The notes beneath the pieces were generated by a model. The model did no database searches, was not told the origin of the DNA, and saw only the letters and a program-made list of their open reading frames with translations. From Saprospiraceae bacterium (GTDB lineage Bacteria > Bacteroidota > Bacteroidia > Chitinophagales > Saprospiraceae): 11,477 nucleotides of DNA. Shown one piece after another: positions 1-8,000 of this stretch. Each line of letters begins with the position of its first letter. The stretch's first letter is position 1. Location: the NCBI GenBank assembly GCA_023300835.1, contig JALZVB010000254.1:1-11477 (forward strand). The letters run 5' to 3'. The position numbers were made by a program, and so were the translations under genes.

Positions 1-914
1 ATCTGATCTAGATCAGATTCTTGAAATGACGGCAGGTCGTACATCGCTTCTACAAGTTCATTGATTTCTTCCAGTTCAATAATGCTGAGTAGTCCCAGTT
101 TGTAACTGATATAAGCTTCCACGATCATACCTTTGGCGACAGCTTCTCCATGGAGTAAGCGTTGTGGTGTATCTAAGTAATAGGTTTCAATAGCATGTCC
201 TATCGTATGACCAAAATTCAATATTTTTCGTTTCCCTTTTTCTAATGGATCAGTTGATACGACTTCGTTCTTGATCTTTACTGACGTATGTACAATCTTA
301 GTCCATTCTTCTTTAGAGAATTCCAGGTCTCTGCTTTTGATAAACTCCCATAGAGATTTAGACTGGATAAGTGCATGCTTGATAACTTCCGCAAAACCAC
401 TTTTCAATTCATCAAAAACCAAGGTCTTAAGGTAATCTGTATTAATCCAGACCATATCGGGGTTATGGAAGGTGCCTATTATATTCTTAAAGCCTAGGAA
501 ATCTACCCCTAGTTTACCCCCTACTGAAGCATCTACTTGAGATAATAAGGTCGTCGGCACTTGTATAAATCGTATGCCACGCATATAAGTCGCCGCAGCA
601 AATCCCCCCATATCTCCTATCACTCCTCCACCTAGATTAATTATGAGACTGTGTCTATCAGCTCTATGCTCGACCAACTTCTCCCATATCTTACGACAGC
701 TGTCTAGATTCTTGTTTATTTCTCCGCTTTGGGTTTCAATTAGGAAGTATTCAGCATCCAAGTCTTTCTCAAATAAAGGCAGACAATCCGTCTTGGTATT
801 TTCATCTACTATGATAAAAAGCTTAGAGGCATTTAACTTAGATATATATTTTTTTAGTTTTTCACTACTCTCGTCTATATAAACTTTATAATCATTAGCT
901 ACTACTGTAGGCAT
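1..914 (-). CDS. aroB: 3-dehydroquinate synthase, C-terminus cut off by window edge
   Basis: Second enzyme of the shikimate pathway: it converts DAHP to 3-dehydroquinate in the cytoplasm using NAD+ and a divalent metal. I translated the minus strand by hand; the frame stays open from an ATG at 914 to the left edge, giving 304 of about 350-360 residues, so only the C-terminal tail is missing. Family landmarks in order: NAD-binding GGGVIGD at 95-101, TTLLSQVDASVGGK at 121-134, KNIIGTFHNP near 143-152, SGFAEVIKH at 172-180, NFGHTIGHAIE at 233-243 and HGEAVAKGM at 255-263. By comparison with characterised AroB, Glu176, His236 and His255 are the expected metal ligands, and all are present. There is no clear Shine-Dalgarno sequence. 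The upstream DUF62-like gene lies on the same strand but 240 bases away, so a shared transcript is uncertain. aroA of the same pathway lies about 2.8 kb away on the other strand. Confidence 0.97.
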   Translation of the reverse strand, partial: MPTVVANDYKVYIDESSEKLKKYISKLNASKLFIIVDENTKTDCLPLFEKDLDAEYFLIETQSGEINKNLDSCRKIWEKLVEHRADRHSLIINLGGGVIGDMGGFAAATYMRGIRFIQVPTTLLSQVDASVGGKLGVDFLGFKNIIGTFHNPDMVWINTDYLKTLVFDELKSGFAEVIKHALIQSKSLWEFIKSRDLEFSKEEWTKIVHTSVKIKNEVVSTDPLEKGKRKILNFGHTIGHAIETYYLDTPQRLLHGEAVAKGMIVEAYISYKLGLLSIIELEEINELVEAMYDLPSFQESDLDQ

Positions 915-1154
915 AGGGTTTTGGGTTTTGCAAAGGCAATTTATGAATAAAGGAGTTTAAAGTGGGAATATATTATCAACATGAGAAGTGTAAATGTCTT
1001 TTTTTGTTTTTCAAAAGAATGATTAAGCTTTGTTCGGAAAATCATAAAAGATTAAGAGTTGAGCATCGTTTGATCATTCTTCTCACTTTCCCATTGGGGT
1101 AAAGTAAGCAAAGCTCTATAACAAAAACTCTTTTCGTACAAATGCCTTGCTATA

Positions 1155-1922
1155 CTACTTAAACTTTATCTGAATAGTCTCGTCCTTAAGTAAGTCTAAT
1201 TGGCTGGCTGCTTTTCCCATGTTGATAGATAGCTCCATCTGATGAGCGGCATTAAACAGACATAAAACTTCTCCGATAGCTACATCTGAATAGGATTGTG
1301 AAATCTGTGTTACGGGGTTGTAGTATTTAAAGAATATTTCAAAATCTCTACCTTTACATTTGTACTCAAAAAACTCTCTGTGTACGTTGAGAATGACATT
1401 CTCAAACTTGTCAACATGTATTATAGTAGCTCTTATTTCATTCTCTGTTGTTACAGGTTGTACCTCTATACGCTTGTTATAATGTTGTAATGGCGGGCCT
1501 ACTTCTGTAATAGACATTTTCTGCGCAATCAAGCTGATCCCATGTGCCACTAGGCTGAATATATTGTCTGCGCCTTCGTCATAGGCGATTTTATAAATTT
1601 GGGTTTCATCTACACTGTCAAAACACAACGAGAATATGCCATTATTGGGACCAATATAATATTGCTCATTGTATCGAAAGCAAATAATTTCCGGATCTTG
1701 TGAGTAATAATTATGCACAGAAACAACATGTACTGTACATGGCGGAAATTTCTTACTGACTGCCCTGAGATGATATGCTGCTTGTCTTATATCATGTGTA
1801 GATACTTGATGCGTAATATCTATAAACTGGATATCCTGATGTAGATTGAGTATACGTGCCTTGAGCAGTGCACAGTAATGATCTTGCAAGCCAAAATCAG
1901 ATATTAAGGTAACTAGTTGCAT
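1155..1922 (-). CDS. DUF62 / SAM hydroxide adenosyltransferase-like protein, degenerate active site
   Basis: 255 residues, a usual length for the DUF62 family, whose studied members split S-adenosylmethionine with hydroxide into adenosine and methionine and are related to bacterial fluorinase and chlorinase. Family marks seen: ISDFGLQDHY at 7-16 (usual form TDFG..D.Y), FIDITHQV at 33-40, GPNNGIFSL at 91-99, VDKFENVILN at 170-179 (usual form IDRFGN..TN), and a C-terminal stretch at 219-243 resembling the second-domain signature that ends in N.G.A...L. The segment that normally reads VVDPGVGT.RR is replaced by SVHNYYSQDPE at 68-78, so the Asp and Arg of the known Asp-Arg-His triad appear absent; His127 may be the retained His. 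Family membership is fairly safe, but enzymatic activity is not. It is transcribed away from phoH and towards aroB. Confidence 0.85.
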   Translation of the reverse strand: MQLVTLISDFGLQDHYCALLKARILNLHQDIQFIDITHQVSTHDIRQAAYHLRAVSKKFPPCTVHVVSVHNYYSQDPEIICFRYNEQYYIGPNNGIFSLCFDSVDETQIYKIAYDEGADNIFSLVAHGISLIAQKMSITEVGPPLQHYNKRIEVQPVTTENEIRATIIHVDKFENVILNVHREFFEYKCKGRDFEIFFKYYNPVTQISQSYSDVAIGEVLCLFNAAHQMELSINMGKAASQLDLLKDETIQIKFK

Positions 1923-2240
1923 CGGTTGTAGAAAAAAGAGTTAGTGTAGAATTTTCTATTGCTATATAAGAGGACAAAATAATACCATTTTTGCAAACAA
2001 ATTATAACTTTTCATAATAAGTTAGCGTAGTGGCTAAACTGATCCAACATTTATCATAATTACTATGTTATTTTAGTCTTATAATAGAAGTTAACAAATG
2101 CATTTATAACTTAAAACCCCTTATTTTTGGTGTTATACCATTTAAGTTTTTGGATGTCGCACTTGATTTAATAGAATCCCGTAGAACATCATGAGACTTA
2201 ATCGCTATTATTCTTAATAACTTTAAATAGATCATACATA
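1923..2240. other. Divergent intergenic region between the DUF62-like gene and phoH
   Basis: These 318 very AT-rich bases must hold the start signals for two genes transcribed in opposite directions. I find no tRNA, no conserved small ORF and no full TTTG plus TAnnTTTG promoter with normal spacing on either strand. The only visible structure is an AT-rich 8-base inverted repeat, AACTTAAA at 2108-2115 and TTTAAGTT at 2141-2148, followed by a short T run; it is listed separately as a finding. The phoH frame has a stop at 2199-2201 and no in-frame ATG after it. Confidence 0.6.
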
Positions 2241-3272
2241 TTGAGTGAAATTATTCTGACTATCAACGGTGTAGACAATGTAGAATTATTCGGAGAACAA
2301 AATTCAAAACTAAACCTCGTCAAACAAGCTTTTCCAAATCTAGAGATTCATTCCAGAGGCGTCAATATCAAGATAACGGGTGATAAAAAAGAAACCCAAA
2401 AAGCGAAAAGTAAAATAGAACAACTCGTTAAAATCCTGAGAGCTGAACATGAATTGCCCATTCAGAAGGTAAAAGATGTCCTCAATGGTAATCTTGCCTA
2501 TGAGCTCATAGATGCCAATGAAGAGGAGACGCCTAATGGCAAAATAAGCGCCAATGTAATTGTACACGGAAGAGACGGTAGACCCATTAAAGCACGGACA
2601 AGAAACCAGAAGAAAATGGTTGACCTGTCAGAAACTAACGATATTTTATTTGCAATAGGTCCTGCAGGAACTGGTAAGACTTACACAGCTGTTGCCCTTG
2701 CCGTAAAAGCATTGAAAAACAAAATGGTCAAAAAAATCATCATGACCAGACCTGCAGTAGAAGCTGGTGAGAATCTAGGTTTTCTCCCTGGAGATCTCAA
2801 AGATAAAATAGATCCCTACTTAAGACCATTGTATGACGCATTGGATGATTTATTCCCAGCAGAGAAGTTGGAGTATTTTATGGAAAATAGGACGATAGAA
2901 GTTGCGCCATTGGCGTTTATGAGAGGTCGTACACTTGATAATGCTTTTATCATATTGGACGAAGCTCAGAATGCAACCTCTATCCAGATCAAAATGTTCC
3001 TTACAAGATTAGGCCCATCAGCCAAGTGTATTATAACTGGTGATATGTCTCAGATAGATCTACCTAGAAACCAAAAATCTGGACTCTATAAAGCCTTAGA
3101 AATACTCTCTGGTATAGAAGGTATAGCCAGAATAAACTTAACAACTGAAGATGTCGTCAGACATAGACTGGTAAGAGAAATAATAACCAGATATGATGCT
3201 GCAAGTAATTATGAAAAAGAGCAAAGAGAAGAAAAAGAAAAGGCTAGAATTCAAGAACGAAAAGATAAATAA
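2241..3272 (+). CDS. phoH: PhoH family ATPase (PhoH/PhoL type)
   Basis: Cytoplasmic P-loop ATPase of the PhoH/PhoL family, linked in bacteria to phosphate or stress responses and to RNA metabolism; its exact substrate is not settled. 343 residues, normal for the family. Residues 1-70 form the small N-terminal domain usual in this group. The ATPase core shows Walker A GPAGTGKT at 140-147, TRPAVEAGE.LGFLPGD at 169-185, Walker B FIILDEAQN at 236-244 and the family motif GDMSQIDLP at 267-275. The charged, Lys/Glu-rich tail from about 322 is typical. The start is a TTG: no in-frame ATG lies between the upstream stop at 2199 and the conserved N-terminal sequence, and the next in-frame ATG (residue 126) would remove the whole N-terminal domain. 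It is the first gene of a tight cluster with the OsmC-like gene and aroA, so the three are probably co-transcribed. Confidence 0.94.
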   Translation: MSEIILTINGVDNVELFGEQNSKLNLVKQAFPNLEIHSRGVNIKITGDKKETQKAKSKIEQLVKILRAEHELPIQKVKDVLNGNLAYELIDANEEETPNGKISANVIVHGRDGRPIKARTRNQKKMVDLSETNDILFAIGPAGTGKTYTAVALAVKALKNKMVKKIIMTRPAVEAGENLGFLPGDLKDKIDPYLRPLYDALDDLFPAEKLEYFMENRTIEVAPLAFMRGRTLDNAFIILDEAQNATSIQIKMFLTRLGPSAKCIITGDMSQIDLPRNQKSGLYKALEILSGIEGIARINLTTEDVVRHRLVREIITRYDAASNYEKEQREEKEKARIQERKDK

Positions 3273-3281
3273 AATAACACT

Positions 3282-3686
3282 ATGACATCCCAAGTAATAT
3301 ATAAAGGCAACTTAAGGACAGAAGCTACGCATCTCAAGTCAGGACAGACGATTATCACTGATGCACCAACCGACAACCAAGGTAAAGGTGAAGCTTTCTC
3401 TCCTACTGATCTCGCAGCTACAGCGTTAGCCAGTTGCCTTATGACTATTATGGGAATCACAGCAGATAGAAAGCAAATAGATATTGCAGGTGCTACCGCC
3501 GATGTCACTAAAGTCATGTCCTCAGATCCTAGACGTATAGCAAGAATAGAAATCAATCTCGTGATGCCTGCTAATAATTACTCAGATTTAGAAAAAAAGT
3601 TACTGACAGCTGCTGCACATCATTGTCCAGTTGGCTTAAGTTTACATCCAGAAACTAAAGAAGTACTTACCATTACCTGGACTTAA
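3282..3686 (+). CDS. OsmC/Ohr family thiol peroxidase-like protein
   Basis: 134 residues, the full length of a small OsmC-family protein; characterised members are cytoplasmic, dimeric Cys-based peroxidases that reduce organic hydroperoxides. The two conserved cysteines are present: Cys52 in TALASCLMTIMG, at the start of the long central helix, and Cys115 in HHCPVGLSL. Glu37, in GEAFSPTDL just before that helix, fits the conserved acidic residue of OsmC proteins. The short N-terminus and missing extra strand region resemble the general OsmC/YhfA-like branch rather than classical Ohr, so the substrate cannot be assigned. The ATG lies 9 bases after the phoH stop and the gene ends 19 bases before aroA, implying one transcript. 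The pairing with phoH and aroA has no obvious biochemical logic and may simply reflect shared housekeeping expression. Confidence 0.9.
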   Translation: MTSQVIYKGNLRTEATHLKSGQTIITDAPTDNQGKGEAFSPTDLAATALASCLMTIMGITADRKQIDIAGATADVTKVMSSDPRRIARIEINLVMPANNYSDLEKKLLTAAAHHCPVGLSLHPETKEVLTITWT

Positions 3687-3705
3687 ATAGGCATAAATAA
3701 CTCCT

Positions 3706-4953
3706 ATGCAATCTCTTAAATTATACGGTCCAAGTAAACCAATAAAAGAAAGCCTGCATATAGGCGGATCAAAAAGCATCTCTAATAGGGTTCTTATAAT
3801 TAGAGCTCTATCAGGTGTTCGATCGGAGATATATAATATCTCTAACAGCGACGATACAACAACTTTGGATAGATTACTTCATTCTGATAACATGACGCTA
3901 GATGCCCATCATGCTGGGACAACATTTAGATTTATGACGGCATATCTTGCCATACAGAATGGTATTGATAAGGGAATTAAAAATGATACGCGTATCCTTA
4001 CAGGGTCAGCAAGAATGAAACAACGTCCCATAGGTCCACTAGTAGACGCATTGCGAATGATAGGTGCAGATATAACTTATGTCGGAAAAGAAGGATATCC
4101 ACCATTGAAAATTGGTCCATTCAAAAAACAGAAAAAGAATACCATCTCTATAAATTCAGGAGTCAGTTCTCAATTTATTTCTGCACTTTGTTTGATTGCG
4201 CCTAAGCTACCTAAAGGTCTCACAATAAAGCTAAAAGGAGATCTAGTGTCCAAACCATACTTGGATATGACGCTGCGTATTATGTCATTTTTCGATATAA
4301 AATCACGATTCCAAGGAAATACGATAACCATTAAAAGCCAAGGGTATAAACCTAAGTCATACTTGGTGGAATCGGATTGGTCATCTGCCAGTTATCATTT
4401 TGCTATAGCAAGTATCGCTGAAGATGCTGAGATCGAACTCAGTCATTTTAAATACGATAGTTTTCAAGGGGACAGCAAGATTGCTGATATAGCACTTCAA
4501 TTAGGCGTTGCGATTAGGTATGAAGATGACAAATTGATTCTTAGGTCTAACCCAATCCAAGCCAGTAGAATACAACATGATTTCTTGAAGCATCCCGACC
4601 TTACACAGACTATTGCTGTTATGGCTGCAGCCAAAAATATTCCAATCAGCTACCGTGGTTTGAAAACGTTGTTTATTAAAGAAACAGATCGTGTAGCAGC
4701 TCTTCAGACAGAATTAAGTAAAATCAATGTTAAGGTCGTCAAGTCCCTAGACCCATCTTACGAATACCAGCAAAATGGAATGATTAAAGTTAATTCTCCC
4801 ACTTTTGATACATATCAAGATCATCGTATGGCTATGGCTTTTGCTCCACTTGCGCTCCTGGGCTCTATTACTATTAACGAACCTAATGTTGTCAATAAGT
4901 CATATCCTAATTTCTGGAAAGATATGCAAAAGTTAGGTTTCAGAATAGACTAG
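3706..4953 (+). CDS. aroA: 3-phosphoshikimate 1-carboxyvinyltransferase (EPSP synthase)
   Basis: Sixth step of the shikimate pathway: transfers the enolpyruvyl group of phosphoenolpyruvate to shikimate-3-phosphate. 415 residues against about 427 in E. coli, so complete. Substrate-binding motifs in order: GSKSISNR at 21-28 (Lys23, Arg28), HAGTTFRF at 69-76 (the PEP loop), SGVSSQF at 151-157, SDWSSASYH at 223-231, HPDLTQTI at 296-303 (Asp298, the expected catalytic Asp), KETDR at 325-329 and YQDHRMAMA at 370-378. The PEP loop differs from the E. coli form NAGTAMRP: the Gly is kept, but Ala98, Met99 and Pro101 (E. coli numbering) are replaced by Thr, Phe and Phe. It is the last gene of the phoH cluster, closed by a strong hairpin terminator right after the stop codon. 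Confidence 0.97.
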   Translation: MQSLKLYGPSKPIKESLHIGGSKSISNRVLIIRALSGVRSEIYNISNSDDTTTLDRLLHSDNMTLDAHHAGTTFRFMTAYLAIQNGIDKGIKNDTRILTGSARMKQRPIGPLVDALRMIGADITYVGKEGYPPLKIGPFKKQKKNTISINSGVSSQFISALCLIAPKLPKGLTIKLKGDLVSKPYLDMTLRIMSFFDIKSRFQGNTITIKSQGYKPKSYLVESDWSSASYHFAIASIAEDAEIELSHFKYDSFQGDSKIADIALQLGVAIRYEDDKLILRSNPIQASRIQHDFLKHPDLTQTIAVMAAAKNIPISYRGLKTLFIKETDRVAALQTELSKINVKVVKSLDPSYEYQQNGMIKVNSPTFDTYQDHRMAMAFAPLALLGSITINEPNVVNKSYPNFWKDMQKLGFRID

Positions 4954-4972
4954 TGAGTTCTACTCATTAGCT

Positions 4973-5020
4973 AAAAAAAACCTCTTACCGTCCATGACGA
5001 CAAGAGGTTTATTATTTTAT
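4973..5020. terminator. Bidirectional intrinsic terminator between convergent genes
   Basis: A perfect 9-base stem, AAACCTCTT at 4978-4986 with AAGAGGTTT at 5002-5010, encloses a 2x2 internal mismatch and a second 4-base stem, CGTC at 4989-4992 with GACG at 4996-4999, around a CAT loop. Read on the plus strand it is followed by ATTATTTTAT; read on the minus strand it is followed by eight U. It therefore suits termination both of aroA from the left and of the secreted protease gene from the right, and it sits exactly between their stop codons. Confidence 0.88.
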
Positions 5021-5033
5021 TCACTGCAGTTAT

Positions 5034-8000
5034 TTACTTTTCTACCCAGATTCTTTTAGTTATTTCGACATCTACATTGTTGAGTACTAGGAAGTACATT
5101 CCTGATGACAATTTATCCATATTGTCGTAAAAAAATGCTTCTAACTTATCAGAAGTGATACTCTCTGATACGGCCATGAGGTTATTGGCATCTAGAATTG
5201 TAGCGTTAAAACTATCGTACATACCGAACATTTCTAAACTCATATCATTTAGATTACCTAAGTTAATGTTTCTTCTTGCTACATCAGATGACGGCGAAAA
5301 ATTCTGACACGGTTCAATTCTCGCTTCAAAGTCAGTACCTAGATCTACCTCAAATCCTGGACTTAATATTATTTCGTTTCCAGCTGTAAAGAGAACTGAG
5401 TTGCCTCCATCGACAGTTGCCGTTGAGATAATTGTTACATCTGCTCTATAAACAGATTGATTTGTGATATTGATAACTAAAAAAGCTCCGTCACATGGCG
5501 GTAGACCACCACCACATCCTTCATCTGTTGTACCATCGCAATTATTATCTATACTGTCACATATTTCTTGAGCTGCAGGATTTATATTAGCATTAGAATC
5601 ATCGCAATCATTCCCTATTGCACCGTATCCTGCTGGAGGAGAACAAGCTTGCACTGGATTACTGTCAGAATTAAATCCATCGTTATCTGCATCCGGGTAA
5701 TATGATATAAGCGCAATGCCCTCGTCTATCTGACCATCACAGTTATTATCCTTTCCATCACATACTTCTGTGTTACCTGGAAAATTATTTCCATCATTAT
5801 CATCACAGTCTGTATTATTGGTAACATACCCACTAGGAACCGAACAACCTGTTGCAGTCATTGCTACATCCCCATATCCATCGCCATCATTGTCATTATA
5901 AAAAGTAAGTGAGCCATTTTCATCTATCATTCCATTACAATCGTTATCTACTCCGTCACATATTTCTGTATTTCCAGGAAAACTATTTCCGTCATTATCA
6001 TTGCAATCCGTATTATTAGTAACGAAGCCAGTAGGTTGTGAACAAGCATCGCTTGACATTGAGGCATCTCCATATCCGTCACCATCATTATCTGCATAAT
6101 ATGTAGTTAGCAATCCTTCATCTATTAATCCATCACAATCATTGTCTACGCCATCACATACTTCTGTATTACCTGGGTAATTATCCCCGTCATTATCATC
6201 ACAGTCCGTATTATTAGTAACGAAGCCAGTAGGTTGTGAACAAGCGTCACTTGACATTGATACATCTCCATATCCGTCACCGTCATTATCTGCATAATAT
6301 GTAGTTAACAAGCCTTCATCTATCTGACCATCGCAGTCATTGTCTACGCCATCACATACTTCTGTATTACCTGGGTAATTATTCCCGTCATTATCATCAC
6401 AGTCTGTACTATTAGTAACGAAGCCAGTAGGTTGTGAACAAGCATCACTGGACATTGAGGCATCTCCATATCCGTCACCGTCATTATCTGCGTAATATGT
6501 GGTTAACAAGCCTTCATCTATCTGACCATCACAATCATTGTCTACGCCATCACATACTTCTGTATTACTTGGGAAATTATTTCCATCATTATCATCACAG
6601 TCTGTATTATTGGTAACGAAGCCAGTAGGTTGTGAACAAGCATCACTGGACATTGAGGCATCTCCATATCCATCACCGTCATTGTCTGCATAATATGTAG
6701 TTAACAATCCTTCATCTATCTGACCATCGCAGTCATTGTCTACGCCATCACATACTTCTGTATTACCTGGGTAATTATTCCCGTCATTATCATCACAGTC
6801 TGTGCTATTCCCTACATAACCTGATGGTTGATTGGTCGCTGTCTGCGTAACTGCTATATTTCCAAATCCATCACCATCTGCATCTTCATACCAAGTCGTT
6901 CCAGATCCATTATTACATGTTCCATCATCAACTGTAGCTGCAGAATTATAATTAGAAGCATTAGAATCCGTACAACCCAATACTTGAGGCACTGCAAAAT
7001 AGAAACTATAATCTTCTACCTCGCCAACTGGTGGGCTCGAACATCCATTGGATGATATCGTAGCATTGGATGCTGTAATTCTAAATCTGATCAATGAACC
7101 CATCATAGGAGCAGCTGGAATAGTTATCGGTAAAGACAAATTTCCACTTCCACCAAAACTCCACTGTGGAGAAGATTCTCCAGTATCTGTAAAATCTCCA
7201 TCTCCATTATAATCAACAAAGTATCTCAATCTATTCATTCCTGCCGTCAACGAAACTGTTAGATTGTAACTTGCCCCAGGCGTAAGATTAGCTACATCTG
7301 AGCACGAGTTATCTTGATATGCCGTATTTGTGGTAGAAGAGTTACTAATGTTTTCTAGATTGAATCCAGATATTCCAAAGCTTCCGCCCGTTCCTGAAAT
7401 AGTACATGCAGAAGCTGGTGGGGCAATAATATCAACATACTTATAGCTGACATCACTTCCAGCAGAATTAGTAGATGTCAACTTAATAGCATACAGTCCT
7501 GTTGTACTATAGGTTACTGTTGGTTTTTCTTCAACACTGGTTGCGGGTGATCCGCCAAAAAATTCCCATGATCTCGTAGCACCATATTGTGATTGATCCT
7601 CAAATGTAACTTGAGAACCAGAACACAACCCAATGGCACTCTGAAAAAAGTCTGCAGTAGGACTACCTAAAGTAGAACAATTATCTAAGTAAGTTAATGT
7701 AGCTAAACGGTTGTTAATACTCGTCTTAGATGCAGGAGACCAATTGTCGGTTAATGTAACTGAAGGTGCCATAATGAAATTTGACCCTGAGGCATCATGA
7801 CCAGCACTGAAATTGTGCCCTGCCTCATGAGAAACCATCGCATTTAAACTAGGCGCTGATGTAGTATAATCTTCTAGAAGGTGGTGCCATCCAGGTGTAT
7901 AAGCAAGACCTACTGTACCAGAGGAACCACCAAAAGTAATATCTCTATCTGTCCATAACTGAGCCATTGTATAGTCGACACCAAATTCTCCTGTCGCTCC

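Noticed and set aside
643..882. 79-codon plus-strand frame
   Set aside because: Antisense to the well-supported aroB; no recognisable domain.
2126..2150. phoH promoter TTTG ... TAAGTTTT
   Set aside because: The spacer is 13 bases, much shorter than the Bacteroidota norm, and the -7 match is imperfect.
3251..3556. 101-codon minus-strand frame opposite the OsmC-like gene
   Set aside because: Hydrophobic stretches suggest a membrane protein at first sight, but it is fully antisense to a conserved gene within a tight operon.
5517..6899. CRISPR array
   Set aside because: The repeats are 198 bases long, contiguous without spacers and in frame within a coding region.
6434..7055. Plus-strand open frames of 60 and 75 codons inside the protease gene
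   Set aside because: They are antisense to the MopE-repeat and GEVED coding region, have odd compositions (His/Arg/Ile rich) and arise from its codon bias; no start context or family match.
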